Source of the DNA: Cristatella mucedo
Taxonomy: Eukaryota > Bryozoa > Phylactolaemata > Cristatellidae
Assembly: GCA_009760855.2 (NCBI GenBank)
Contig: WPIO01000046.1
Span: forward strand, 3,281,501-3,335,037
Direction of reading: 5' to 3'
DNA length: 53,537 nucleotides
In this document: positions 9,790 through 19,975 of the stretch, piece by piece
How the letters are laid out: each line of letters starts with the position of its first letter
How positions within the stretch are numbered: position 1 is the stretch's first letter
Notes under the pieces: model-generated
Databases searched by the model: none
What the model saw: only the letters and a program-made list of their open reading frames with translations
What the model was told of the DNA's origin: nothing
Translations under genes and position numbers: made by a program

Positions 9790-10862
9790 TTGCTTTGATC
9801 CCTCCCAGCCTTCGAGCACCTCAAATTCTCTAAACTAACTAGCTGCATGCATTGATGACATCCGCACATGGATGGCAGCAAATTTTCTAAAACTAAACGA
9901 TGATAAAACTAACTTACTAGTTATGGGCAAACCCAGTGTGATTCAGAAATTGGACAGGCTGACTCTCAAAATTGGCTCTGCCAGCATATCTCCAGTTGAA
10001 TCAGCTCGAAATCTAGGTGTAATATTCCAAAGCGACCTCTCGTTAGACGACCATATCAGCTCCACAGTCAAATCCGCCTATTTTCAGCTTCATAACATTG
10101 CTAAAATTCGGGCTTGTTTAGATAAAGATACCACATCTAAGTTGGTCCATGCATTCGTGACATCCCGCCTCGACTTCTGCAACTCACTGCTTACTGGCCT
10201 ACAAGCATGTGCGATCAGGCGATTGCAGCTGGTGCAAAACTCGGCAGCTAGACTTGTCTGCCGTGAGCGTCGCAGTTGCCACATTACTCCACTTCTCGCC
10301 GACCTGCACTGGCTACCAGTCAAGCAACGGATTGACTTCAAGGTTTTGTCGCTCACTTTTAGGTCCCTTCATTCTATGGCTCCAGCCTATCTGACAGATA
10401 TACTACCCCATCAGGCCAAGCATCGTATCACCCGCTTTTCGGAATCAAACAATCTAGAAATACCTCTTACAAAACTTAAATCCTTTGGAGACCGTGCATC
10501 TAGTTCGTATGCTCCAAAGCCTGGAACTCCCTCCCGACCTACGTCAGAACATGCCCTGACCTGACCACATTTAAAAGGAACCTAAAAACACACCTATTTA
10601 GGACAGCATTTAGTGGGTCCCTGTGATTCGTCCTTGATGTGCTTATGCGTGCTGATACTGTGCATGCTGCCACTAACCACATTTGCATGCTGACCCTGTG
10701 CATGTCACCCCTAACCATATTATTCATTTCGTTTGTTTTTCAAGCATGATTTTACTTACCATTCAATTGCATTTCACTTTACCGCAAATGTAAAGCGCCT
10801 AGAAAGAGATTAAGTTCTCTGAGGGCGCTTCATCAAGTACATTATTATTATTATTATTAGTA
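9790..10862 (+). mobile_element. LINE family A copy A3, 5' truncated, inside gypsy
   Basis: Begins within the RT domain just after the YADD region (CCCTCCCAGCC...). It keeps a 230-codon open frame from 9872 to 10564 containing FLKLNDDKTNLLVMG, FVTSRLDFCNSLLTG and LHWLPVKQRIDFKVLSLTF, the conserved C-terminal part of L2/CR1-type ORF2. The 3' UTR, the AAAGCGCC...GGCGCTT hairpin (10792-10831) and (ATT)n follow. TGTAGTA flanks both sides (9783-9789 and 10863-10869). It is very similar to copies A6 and A9, so it is fairly young. Confidence 0.92.
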
Positions 10863-11200
10863 TGTAGTAGCTGCATAGTATGGTTTCGCATCTGGTTAGA
10901 GACTGATTTTTACCGGCCGTCATTACATTATTTCAATCCCTTCAAACATCGGATCGTGAATAACAAATAGCTCGAAGCTGAGTTTGACCAGTCTCATGCA
11001 CAGACAAGCTTGTTGGCTGAGGAGATTATTTCTTATCCCCATGACTACGTAGACTGGCAGCACATAAATCGTTCCTTTCCGCTTTAACCTCGCTCTGAAG
11101 GTACCCTTACAGGTCAGGCGGCTGCCAATACTGTGTATTTTTGCCGCTGTAGGCTCGAGACAAAGCGGTCGTAGTAGTAGAGCGTCTGCTTCTTCCCTGA
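10863..11200 (-). pseudogene. gypsy protease-to-RT linker
   Basis: The minus strand reads a VYVVMGIRNNLLSQQACLCM segment, matching the conserved 'YVV.G....LLGR.A' text that follows the aspartic protease in gypsy pols. The protease active-site motif itself is not visible. It is degenerate, with stops. Confidence 0.6.
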
Positions 11201-11336
11201 TAATTCATTTTGTTTGCTTATCAAGCATGATATTACTCACCATTCAATTGCATTTCCCTCTGCAGCAAATGTAAAGCGCCTAGAGAGAAGTTGAGTTCTC
11301 TGAGGACGCTTTATCAAGTGCATTATTATTATTATT
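11201..11336 (+). mobile_element. LINE family A, tail-only insertion A4
   Basis: About 136 bp: the end of the 3' UTR (TTCATTTTGTTTGCTTATCAAGCATGA-type text), the terminal hairpin and (ATT)n. It has no coding part and is inserted in the gypsy element. Confidence 0.85.
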
Positions 11337-11751
11337 AATGGTGGTTACGTCAGCGCCATTCTATTTTAAATGAAATGGTCATTGCATACCCGAAACAATT
11401 TACTGGCCAGGGTGGTGATGCCCTTACCGATTGGCACTTTACATTAAAGGAATTTGTAAATGCATTCACGGTGTAATATTCTTCATGGAATTCAGCCACG
11501 ACCTATAATACTTTAGCATAAGGTTGACCGCCTGATTTGTAACGCTCTGCATAGCGGCCAAACATTTGGCGGATATTGCATTGGTAGTTGCGTGCTGGAC
11601 CCAGAAGTGCGACATGAGTTTCAGTTCCGGCAGTTTTCTGCTCCTTCTGCATTGCCGGGAAGCACAGATCTATTATGGTCTACTTAGCAGCTAGCCTCTA
11701 TTACTGTAGGTCTTACCAATCGATCCTAGCAAAGGCCACGTCTAGGTTCTA
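11337..11751 (-). pseudogene. gypsy gag zinc-knuckle/linker region
   Basis: On the minus strand the position between gag and the protease-linked segment reads Cys/His-containing text (HFWVQHATTNAISAKCLAAM) reminiscent of a decayed CCHC knuckle region. The assignment rests mainly on order within the element. Confidence 0.4.
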
Positions 11752-12100
11752 TAGAGTAATAATAATAATAATAATAATGTACTTGATAAAGCGCCCTCAG
11801 AGAACTTAATCTATTTCTAGGCGCTTTACATTTGCTGCAAAGGGAAATGCAATTAAATGGTAAGTAAAATCATGCTTGAAAAACAAACAAAATGAATAAC
11901 ATGGTTAGGGGTGACATGCACAGGGTCAGCATGCAAATGTGGTTAGTGGCAGCATGCACAGTGTCAGCACGCATAAGCACGTGAAGGACGAATCAAAGGG
12001 ACCCACTAAATGTTGTCCTAAATAGGCGTGTTTTTAAGTTCCTTTTAAATGTGGTCAGGTCAGGGGATGTTCTGGCGCAGGTCGGGAGGGAGTACCAGGC
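11752..12100 (-). mobile_element. LINE family A copy A5, 3' fragment, head-to-head with A6
   Basis: Reverse complement of the LINE A 3' end: (TAA)n at 11756-11780, the terminal hairpin, the 3' UTR and the last codons up to the counterpart of 'NSLPTC'. Its truncated 5' end abuts copy A6 at 12100/12101, so the two 5' ends meet and the tails point outward. Confidence 0.88.
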
Positions 12101-14170
12101 AGAACATTGTTGAATCACATATGCACAATCCAAAAATGCTGATGTCGACAACAAACCATCTCCTCAACTGTTCCCAGATTAGCTCCTTACCTGATGATCC
12201 TTGTGATGATCTAGCCGATCGCTTCTCTCGATTCTTTGTGCAGAAGATAGACAAGGTCAGGGAATCCATCCCTGCGATGACAACCTCCCCACTAGAATGC
12301 TGTTCCTCGGTTCCTGGCTGCACCTCAATGTCTGCATTTAAGCAGGTCACTAGTTATCTAGTCCTAAAGTTCGTATCTCAATTAAAGAAGACAACAAGTC
12401 CTCTGGACCCTATTCCCACTGTCCTGCTCCTACGTTGCATTGATCTGCTGCTGCCATGCATACATAACATAATTAATATGTCATTAGCCTCAGGTCATGT
12501 CCCAGCACCTTTCAAAAAAGCTGTAGTCAGGCCACATCTCAAGAAAGCGACACTAGAACAAGAGAACTTAAGCAACTACTGCCCAGTCTCCCTTCTACCA
12601 TTCCTATCAAAGACACTGGAACGGGTCGTGGCAGACCAGCTGAACTCATATATCGAAACCTCACACCTTGCTAGTAAGTTCCAGTCTGTTGTTTAAAGCT
12701 AATCACTCCACAGAGTCAGCATTGCTTAGGGTATACAATGACCTACTTAGGAATACAGGCATGGGTAGAGTGTCTCTGCTTGTTTTGCTCAATCTTTCGG
12801 CAGCTTTTGATACCATCGATCACAAGGTTCTTCTAGAGCGCCTCTCATCTCGCCTGGGCATCACTGGCACTGCTCTGCAGTGGTTCAGGTCCTATCTCAG
12901 TGGAAGACTCCAGAGTATTGACGTGAATAGACTAAGATCATCTGAAGTACCTCTGAAATATGGACTACCTCAGGGCTCCGTGCTAGGGCCGGTTCTTTTC
13001 ACGGTTTATACTCTCCCTCTTGCTGATGTGATTGCCAAGCACAATCTAGGCTTTCACTTCTATGCAGATGACACTCCGTCGTACCTCTGCTTTGTTCCCT
13101 CCCAGCCTTCGAGCACCTCAAATTATCTCAATTCACTTGCTGCATGCATTGATGACATCGGCACATGGATGGCAGCATATTTTCTAAAACTAAACGATGA
13201 TAAAACTAACTTACTAGTTATGGGCAAACCCAGTGTGATTCAGAGATTGGAAAGGCTGACTCTCAAAATTGGCTCTGCCAGCATATCTCCTGTCGAATCA
13301 GCTCGAAATCTAGGTGTCATATTCCAAAGCGACCTCTCGTTAGACGACCATATCAGCTCCACAGTCAAATCCGCCTATTTTCAGCTTCATAACATTGCTA
13401 AAATTCGGGCTTGTTTAGATAAAGATACCACATCTAAGTTGGTCCATGCATTCGTGACATCCCGCCTCGACTTCTGCAATTCACGGCTTACTGGCCTACC
13501 AGCATGTACGATCAGGCGATTTCAGCTGGTGCAAAACACTGCAGCTAGGCTTGTCTGTCGTGAGCGTTGCAGTTGCCACATTATTCCACTTCTCGCCGAC
13601 CTGCACTGGCTACCAGTCAAGCAACGGATTGACTTCAAGGTTTTGTCGCTCACTTTTAGGTCCCTTCATTCTATGGCTCCAGCCTACCTATCCTACTCCA
13701 GCCTATCTCTCCGATATACTCCCCCATCAGGCCAAGCATCGTACCACCCGCTTTTCGGAATCCAACAGTCTACAAAAACCTCATACAAACCTTAAATCCT
13801 TTGGAGACCGTGCATTTAGTTCATATGCTCCCAAAGCCTGGAACTCCCTCCCGACCTGCGTCAGAACATGCCCTGACCTGACCACATTTAAAAGGAACTT
13901 AAAAACACACCTATTTAGGACAGCATTTAGTGGGTCCCTGTGGTTCGTCCTTTATGTGCTTATGGGTGCTGACACTGTGCATGCTGCCACTAACCACATT
14001 TGCATGCTGACCCTGTGCATGTCACCCCTAACCATATTATTCATTTTGTTTCAAGCATGATTTTACTTACCACTCAATTGAATTTCCCTTTGCAGCAAAT
14101 GTAAAGCGCCTAGAAAGAGACTAAGTTATGTGAGGGCGCTTTATCAAGTGCATTATTATTATTATTTTTA
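12101..14170 (+). mobile_element. LINE family A copy A6, longest copy in the window
   Basis: About 2.07 kb of ORF2 3' half plus 3' UTR. Frame 1 (to 12696) has the pre-RT region: LADRFSRFFVQKIDKVRESI, SGHVPAPFKKAVVRPHLKK and NYCPVSLLPFLSKTLERVV. After a frameshift near 12690 the frame 12668-13795 carries [34 protein letters not shown] (YADD at 13071-13082), LNDDKTNLLVMGKPS and LHWLPVKQRIDFKVL. A further shift near 13690 coincides with a small duplication (CTCCAGCCTA region). The hairpin (14102-14142) and (ATT)n end at 14170. The endonuclease domain is absent, so this is a 5'-truncated, inactive copy. RT family: L2/CR1-like. Confidence 0.93.
12668..13795 (+). pseudogene. LINE A ORF2 reverse transcriptase fragment
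   Basis: 375 codons. It covers RT palm and fingers motifs with the catalytic YADD at 13071-13082 (residues about 135-138), then the thumb and C-terminal region. In intact elements this protein makes cDNA directly at the nicked target. The first residues to about 10 and the last 25 or so after 'MAPAYL' are out-of-frame tails caused by frameshifts. It is the most complete RT frame in the window. Confidence 0.85.
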
Positions 14171-14771
14171 TTATTACGACACAGGGCTCAGGAGAGTCAG
14201 CAGACTGTTTTCGCCGATGAACCTCAGAGACATCTGAAATCGAGTGGTGTAGTCTCAGTTGCGACTTTCTCGCATCGATCTGACGCAGCTTTTGCACCAC
14301 TGCAGCTAGCGTAAGGTCGGGTATTAGTTTCAGTGCTTCGGAAAGTTTGAGGTCAGAAACGCCCATAACCAAACGATCTCGGATCAAGTCATCTTTCATC
14401 GAGTTGTATTTGTAGGTATAAGCTGAATTATGTAGTTCGCGTATGCAAGCATTGGTAGACTCACCCTGGTTTTGATATCAGTGGTTAAATATAGCCCGAA
14501 CGTGGGTGATATTTCTTCTTGATATGACGCAGCCGTCAATATTTCCCAGGATGACATCCGAAGTCTTCACTTGGTCGACCTCATAGTTCAAGGTGACTAT
14601 TATCGTTTAGGCTTGCGTCCCCAATGAGTTCAAAAGTGTACTTACCTGTACGTCCTGGCTCGCTGCAGCCGGCTGAGCAGCCGTCACCTAATGGCAACAA
14701 AGATTTCTCAAAGCCGTCCATAACGACGGCTGCTCAAACATAAACTCTGCTGGAGGGTCACACTTGGCCAT
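14165..14771 (-). pseudogene. gypsy gag
   Basis: A minus-strand ATG at 14769-14771 (MAKCDPPAEFMFEQP) begins a gag reading that continues through QVSTLLNSLGTQA, LNYEVDQVKTSDVILG, REL.NSA and the open part at 14121-14399 with KDDLIRDRLVMGVSDLKLSE and PDLTLAAVVQKLRQ. These are typical gypsy capsid C-terminal motifs. Gag would form the particle packaging the element's RNA. Several stops interrupt it and the LINE A6 tail cuts it at 14170; the last codons of the open frame are LINE tail. Confidence 0.85.
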
Positions 14772-14823
14772 CTCTTGAGTTGTGTTGATATTTTTTGTTG
14801 ATATGCAGGACCACACTCTATGG

Positions 14824-14840
14824 CTTAACCCCTGCCACCA
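14824..14840 (-). other. gypsy primer-binding site
   Basis: On the minus strand TGGTGGCAGGGGTTAAG starts right after the CA end of the 5' LTR. TGG complements the CCA end of a tRNA primer. The tRNA species was not assigned. Confidence 0.7.
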
Positions 14841-14984
14841 TGTAATAATAAGACCGCATCGTTGATTAACAGCTCACATTTATTGGCAGCCATAGTACTT
14901 TTGCTTTCAGGACCGCCGGGCGAGCATGTCCTTTCCTGATTGATCACGTTGTTGTGGCTCCGCCCCGGTATCTCTGCTATCACA
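14841..14984 (-). repeat. 5' LTR of the gypsy element
   Basis: 144 bp with TG...CA ends, followed by CTCTC at 14985-14989. It is comparable in length to the 3' LTR but clearly diverged from it, which implies an old insertion. Confidence 0.9.
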
Positions 14985-15111
14985 CTCTCCAGCTGCCGAC
15001 TGTGGCAGATACTTTCTAGCCGTCGTAAGCTGTTATGTCCATGCTACTCACTACTTCAACTGCCATCATGACTCAGCTATTCTTCTCACTCTCTCTCTAT
15101 CTCTCTCTCTA

Positions 15112-15146
<35 letters not shown>

Positions 15147-15290
15147 TTCCCTGCTGCATGAGATGAATTCTTTAGCTAACGCAAGCTCACCGAAAGCAGC
15201 TTAGGCTTCGATTGTGCCATTGAGAACTTTTCTTGGTAACACTCAATAAGTCTTTGTGGCTTTGTGGGGTTACGGGGTTACTTATTTGAA
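14985..15290 (+). mobile_element. LINE family B, right part (3' end)
   Basis: Continues the LINE B copy interrupted at 5265: CTGCCGACTGTGG matches 44871-44883 of copy B2. GAGATGAATTCTTTAGCTAACGC and AGCAGCTTAGGCT then match the B2 3' UTR. A (CT)n array has grown within it (15090-15142). Confidence 0.8.
15090..15142. repeat. (CT)n microsatellite in LINE B 3' region
   Basis: CTCTCTCTAT-type units followed by a pure CT run. Confidence 0.9.
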
Positions 15291-15330
15291 GCAAAACACT
15301 AAATGTTATTAAATTTCATGTCGTGGCAAA

Positions 15331-16165
15331 CAAATAATAATACTAATAAAATTGCACATATTTCTTTCAAGGCACTTTGAATTTGTTGTAAAGAAAGTAT
15401 GATCATCTGACCAGTGGTAGCATGCACAATGTCATCAAGCATGACATGGTTTAAAGAGACATGCACATTGTCAACAAGTAAAATATGTTTAGAGGTATCA
15501 TGCACAGCGTAGGAACTCAGAAACGCACCATGGACGAACCACATGAACCCACTAAATGCTGTGAAGAACAAGGGCGTTTTAAGTTTGCTTAATGCCAAGT
15601 CAGGAGCTGCCGTAACGTCAGTCGGTAATGAGTTTTAGGCTTTGGGAACACACGAACGGAAGGCATGGTCTCAAAGGAATTTGAGGTTTCAACGAGGTTT
15701 ACTAAAACGATTTGAGTAAATAAAAAGCGATAGGTACTATGCCTGGCCTGGTGGCGGACCAGTTCTGATTGTTAAGGAGTAGCTAGAGAATGAAGGGACC
15801 TAAGAGTGAGTGACAAAACCTTAAAGTTGATGCGTTGGTTGAGTGGGAGCCAGTGCAGATCGGCTAGAAGTGGTGTGATGTGGCAACTGCGATGCTCACG
15901 ACCGACAAGCCTAGCTGCAGAGTTTGGCACCAACTGTAAGTGCCTGATTGTTAAGGGCAGTAGACCAGAAAGCAGTTAGCTGAAGTCGAGACGGGATGTC
16001 ACAAATGGACGGACCAATTTGGATGTAGTATCCCTTTCTAAGAAAGTGCGAGTTTCATAGTTTTAAGCAGTTAAAAAAAAGGCGGACTTCACTATAGAGC
16101 TAACGTTGTCATCTATTAAAAGATGATTTTGGAATGCCACACTTGGATATCGTGTAGACGCAAAA
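15331..16165 (-). mobile_element. LINE family A copy A7, older, reverse orientation
   Basis: Reverse complement of the LINE A 3' half: a decayed tail near 15331-15350, the degraded hairpin, the 3' UTR, then coding counterparts of FVLYVLM, LHWLPVKQ (about 15850), LVQN, SRLDFCN and the SDLSLDDHISS segment at the right end. It is more diverged than A3, A6 and A9. The 99-codon minus frame at 15299-15598 is a remnant of it, not a gene. Confidence 0.85.
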
Positions 16166-16638
16166 GGAAATGCTCTGAAAGAGTCAGTTTTGGGCGTTAT
16201 TTCCACTTCCTGAATCACACTTCGTTTCCCATAATTAGTATGGTGGCTTTATCTTTTTTCAATTCGAGTAAGTTTCAGATGGTTGGGCATGCATTAGTGG
16301 CCGATGCTGCTGCGCTAATTACAGTAGCAGGGGCACACAACCCAAAGCAAGCGGGACTTCCAGCCCACGAGTTCCGGCCTGAGCCGTGGGTTTGGGTTGG
16401 GCTATTGCGAAATTTCCAATTCAGCGAGCCTGGCAACAGCAACCGCAGCAAGAAATACATTTGGACGACTGTGATGGCGAAATTATAATTGGCACGCACG
16501 ATCAAACATAATAGGGAGGTTACCAACTGTCGTCGAAACGAAAGCCGTAGCTCTCATGGCGCGGGTAGGCCTCGGCATATGACGACACAGCATGAAGCAT
16601 AAAGCGTTTAGACGGAATCCATAGGTGCGCAATTTCTT
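16166..16638. other. unassigned DNA
   Basis: Moderately GC-rich around 16290-16400 with a loose inverted similarity (CCCAAAGC.../GGGTTTGGG). No gene or known repeat was recognised. Confidence 0.35.
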
Positions 16639-17150
16639 ATGCTATGCGGTCAAGCAACAAACAGATATGCTTTTAAGCAGTCTGCTGAGAGTACTGCTAA
16701 GACTGGTACCAGGCTGGAACTAGAGCGTGCCAATGACGGTAGCAGGAGTGAACACAGTGTTACTGTTAGTCTAGAAGAGGTCAAGGCAGCCACAGTTGCA
16801 CAGGTGCAGGCCATGCTTGAAGCTCGCAAGGTGAAATTGGAAAACCTGATATATGTCTTGAGAAACCAGAGTTTAACGTTAAACACGAGAGTACAGAAAC
16901 AGCTGCTGAAACGTGCATGACGGGCACCTTAGATTCGGCTGCAGATGTGGGGAATAAATTTGTCGCTCTCGTTCCAACAGTTTCAGCCGCTGTGGAGCCT
17001 GTGACTATCATACTTGCTCTGAGGCTGCTACTGTGCAAAATGGTGAGATTATGGACCGCTGCATCAATGTCGGACGCGCTGCTGCACTACATTGCAATCA
17101 TGGTACCTTCGCAACGATTAACGTGACTGCTGCATACTCTCTTTGCATGC
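16639..17150 (+). repeat. repeat D, copy 1, with a coding-like frame
   Basis: The open frame 16639-16920 (93 codons) reads a polar, probably coiled-coil segment (SLEEVKAATVAQVQAMLEAR). After a frameshift, the next frame continues with Cys/His-containing text to about 17150. Parts of it, especially GCACAGGTGCAGGCCATG at 16798-16815, recur near 34699-34716 with similar downstream order, so this looks like an interspersed element or duplicated gene fragment rather than a unique gene. No domain was recognised. Confidence 0.4.
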
Positions 17151-17349
17151 CAGATAAAGGCCAGAGATAATGGGCATTGCACTGATACGAAATTTGTTTC
17201 ACATGACTGTGCGTCTTACGAGGATGGGAAAGGCTACTTGTCTTTCTTGCGAGTTTCCACGACTCCATTTAACCTTTTTGTTGTGACAGGGAAGTTCCTT
17301 ACTTTTGGAATCACGATGCCTACGTGCTTTCTCCTAAAAGAAATTCTAT

Positions 17350-17506
17350 CTTATTTAACAGCCTCTTGCGACATTAGAGCCTTTATGGCTATCACCACCA
17401 CTTGCAGTGGCGATAAAGCATCGTCCACCAAAGGATTCGAACCCATGACCTCAGGACCGAGATCGTAAAAAGCAACCACTTTACCTAGTGTGCCATTATT
17501 GCTCAC
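17350..17506 (-). mobile_element. SINE1 copy, tRNA-derived
   Basis: Reverse-strand copy with recognisable box B (GGTTCGAATCC-type, 17440-17450) and a box A-like TGGCACACTAGG region near 17485-17496. It closely follows the copy at 43098-43278, including the 3' segment GAGGCTGTTAAATAAG. Confidence 0.8.
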
Positions 17507-18240
17507 TGTCTCCTGCGATGAATTCGTTGACTTTGTAATTAATAAAACCTTTGCAGGTTGGGGTAGCCCATGGAGAGAGCGAGTTCCAGACGTTCGATGC
17601 AATTCACATAGATTCGGTGTTTGATATAGCTATAGCTATAGCTGGTCAAGGTTTGATACTTCTTTGCTTTTGATTGCTTTATTCCGTGCATCTCAATAAC
17701 TCTTGATGACTGACTCTCTCAAATGAGTTCTAAAGCGCTTGGATATAGATACGGTACCCTTATGGCACCATGAAAATGACCTATTATTATTATAGTTTTT
17801 TTTTAATTTAGCACCAGAGAATACGAGATGGCTGGAAGCTGTTGAGCTGGTAGTATGAAAGCACATTCGATGAGCAAGGAATTCAGATGATACATGGGCG
17901 CCATTGGTGCCAGTGCCGGTTAGTAAGGTGACTTGTCGCGCCCAACTGAGCCTCATCTTGACGTCGATCGATTACACGCTTGATAGAGATTGTTTAGAAG
18001 CGATCAATTAGATCGATCTAAACAATCGATTGGGAGGCTGTGAAGCTCTGACGGAAGTGGGATGATTTAGCTACAAAACTATCGATGACAGTACATAAAT
18101 TCCGCTACGTTTGGCATCAGTTGCAGACGATTAAGGAAGTGCACAGTCCACGAGTCCTGAATTATAGGAGCCAATAACCTGGGCGCGACGTCACGAATGC
18201 ACTCACCGCCACTAAAGCACGGAGTATCCCACATCTCTGT
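17507..18240. other. unassigned DNA with a long hairpin
   Basis: No gene was recognised. It contains a T-run at 17804-17812, a GCTATA triplication at 17626-17641 and the inverted repeat at 17988-18027. The last part may be decayed LINE A. Confidence 0.4.
17988..18027. repeat. compound inverted repeat
   Basis: GATTGTTTAGA (17988-17998) is the exact reverse complement of TCTAAACAATC (18017-18027). Inside it CGATC (18001-18005) pairs with GATCG (18011-18015). RNA or single-stranded DNA could form a 16-bp hairpin with a small internal loop. Confidence 0.8.
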
Positions 18241-19745
18241 GCTCGGTCGGCATCTTTTCACAGTTTATACCAATTTAAATTACCAAGCACGATTTAAATT
18301 ACCAAGCACGATTTAAATTACCAAGCAGAATTTTAATTACCAAGCACAATTTAAATTACCAAGCACGATTTAAATTACCAAGCACAATTTAAATTACCAA
18401 GCACAATTTAAATTACCAAGTAGAATTTAAATTACCAAGCACGATTTAAATTACCAAGTGCGATTTAAATTACCAAGCACAATTTAAATTACCAAGCACG
18501 ATTTAAATTACCAAGCACGATTTAAATTACCAAGCAGAATTTAAATTACCAAGCACGATTTAAATTACCAAGCACGATTTAAATTACCAGGCACGATTTA
18601 AATTACCAAGCACGATTTAAATTACCAAGCACAACTTAAATTACCAGGCACGATTTAAATTACCAAGCACGATTTAAATTACCAAGCACAATTTAAATTA
18701 CCAAGCGCGATTTAAATTACCAAGCACGATTTAAATTACCAAACACGATTTAAATTACCAAGCGCAATTTAAATTACCAATCGAGGCTTTCCCTTGTAGG
18801 CCGACGACAGACAGCTATGCACCTATGCTTGGATCCTTACAAGCCCTCGAGCACATAAAAATACTTCAACTTCCTTAACGGATGTACTTGAATGGCGGCC
18901 AACTCTTTGAAATTGAATGACGGTAAAACTAACTTACTAATAAGAGGCGAACCTATTGGGACTTATAAATCGGAAATTTAACTTTGAAAATCAGCTCTAC
19001 CAGCCTATCTTTCATAGCATCTGCATTAAATCTAGATGTCTTCTTACAAATGTGACCTCTCAATAGACGAATACTTCAGCTCCACAGACAAATCTGCCTA
19101 CTTTTAGCTACTTAACACAAGAAGAAATTGGAGCGCGCTTAAACACCAAAAATACGTTCAAGTTGGTCAATGCATTTTTGAAATTCCATCTCGACTTGCT
19201 CACAGTTATCCCGGCCTATACAATCAGACGCATGCAGCTGGTGTAAAACCCTGCAGCAAGGCTTGTCTATCGGGAGTGTCGCAGTTGCCACATTGCAGCA
19301 CTTCTTTCTGGCCTACAATGGCTCCTGGTGAAGAAGCATATTGATATCAAGGTCTCCTTCGCTCACTTTTAGGTTCCTTCATTTCTCTGGCTGCCCCCTA
19401 CCAACCCAAGCTACTCCCCATCCAAGACAGTTATCGTAACACCCGCTCTTTTGACACAAATCGTTTATCTAAGCCTCAAAACTATTTCAAATCCTTTGGA
19501 TGCGTTTATTTAAAATGCTCCCAAAGCCTGGAACTCACTCCTGACTGACGTCACGACATCTGCAGGCTTGACGATATTCAAAAAGACACTAGAAGCGCAG
19601 CTGTTCCACTCAGCCTTCTCTGTTTTCCTGTAATTTGTCCTTCGTGTGCCTGAGAGTACTAAGACTATGCTTGTTACAAGTTAAGATAGCATGCATGTTG
19701 ACACTGCATGCTATCACTAGCCATGTGGTCATACATACATAACCG
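18241..19745 (+). mobile_element. LINE family A copy A8, split by a minisatellite
   Basis: The left part (18236-18275) matches the '[12 protein letters not shown]' coding segment. After the 19-bp array the LINE resumes at CGAGGCTTTCCC (18781) with the YADD-region counterpart. It continues through the LNDDKTNLL-type segment (18915-18945), SDLSLDD, LQWLLVK, 'NSLLTDVTTSAGLT' and a 3' UTR fading near 19740. Many stops make it inactive. Confidence 0.85.
18273..18785. repeat. 19-bp minisatellite, 27 copies
   Basis: The unit is ATTTAAATTACCAAGCACG with base variants (CACA, CAGA, GCGC). Positions of ACCAA run from 18282 to 18776 in exact 19-bp steps, so there are 27 copies with no length change. The unit matches the LINE A segment ATTGCCAAGCACAATCTAG that normally stands at this place between the GSVLGP and YADD motifs. 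There are no spacers and no palindromic unit, so it is not a CRISPR array. Confidence 0.97.
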
Positions 19746-19787
19746 TTGCAGCATCTGTACAGTGTCTAGGTTTCACTCTTGTCTAAC

Positions 19788-19975
19788 CGGGCCCTGAATT
19801 TGGCAATGTTCCGTAGCTGAAAGTATGCGTATTTTGCGGTAGAAAAAAAAATTTTCTCAGCAAAGAACACGCCGTTTGGAATACCACGCTTAGATTACGG
19901 GCATGCGTTGTGCAAGTGACGCTAGTTAAACTGATTTTGATGGTTGAACTATTCCGACTTCCAGGTGAATGCAAG
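19788..19975 (-). mobile_element. LINE family A fragment, reverse orientation
   Basis: The reverse complement matches the LINE A stretch from 'NIAKIR' back through FQLHN, SAYF and VIFQSDLS (TTTGGAATACCACGC, 19877-19891), with an A-run insertion at about 19842-19855. Fades by about 19975. Confidence 0.65.

Larger units (their letters stand above)
5266..14984 (-). mobile_element. Ty3/gypsy LTR retrotransposon, full span with nested insertions
   Basis: Read on the minus strand the order is 5' LTR (14841-14984), primer-binding site, gag, zinc-knuckle region, protease-linked segment, RT, RNase H, integrase, C-terminal domain, polypurine tract and 3' LTR (5266-5408). Both LTRs have TG...CA ends and the element is bounded by CTCTC duplications. 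The original element was probably about 4.5-5 kb; the rest of the 9.7 kb is later LINE A insertions (5880-7432, 9790-10862, 11201-11336, 11752-12100 and 12101-14170), a 26-bp tail insertion and a block in integrase. Every domain carries stops or frameshifts and the LTRs differ at very roughly a third of positions by eye, so it is old and dead. Short LTRs and motif wording resemble Mag-like gypsy elements; this is an inference. Confidence 0.92.

Noticed and set aside
11752-14170. Twin-priming inversion of a single LINE insertion
   Set aside because: Both halves contain the 3' end and their own (ATT)n tail; twin priming leaves only one tail.
18273-18785. CRISPR-like array
   Set aside because: It is a direct 19-bp tandem repeat without spacers, inside a eukaryotic LINE.
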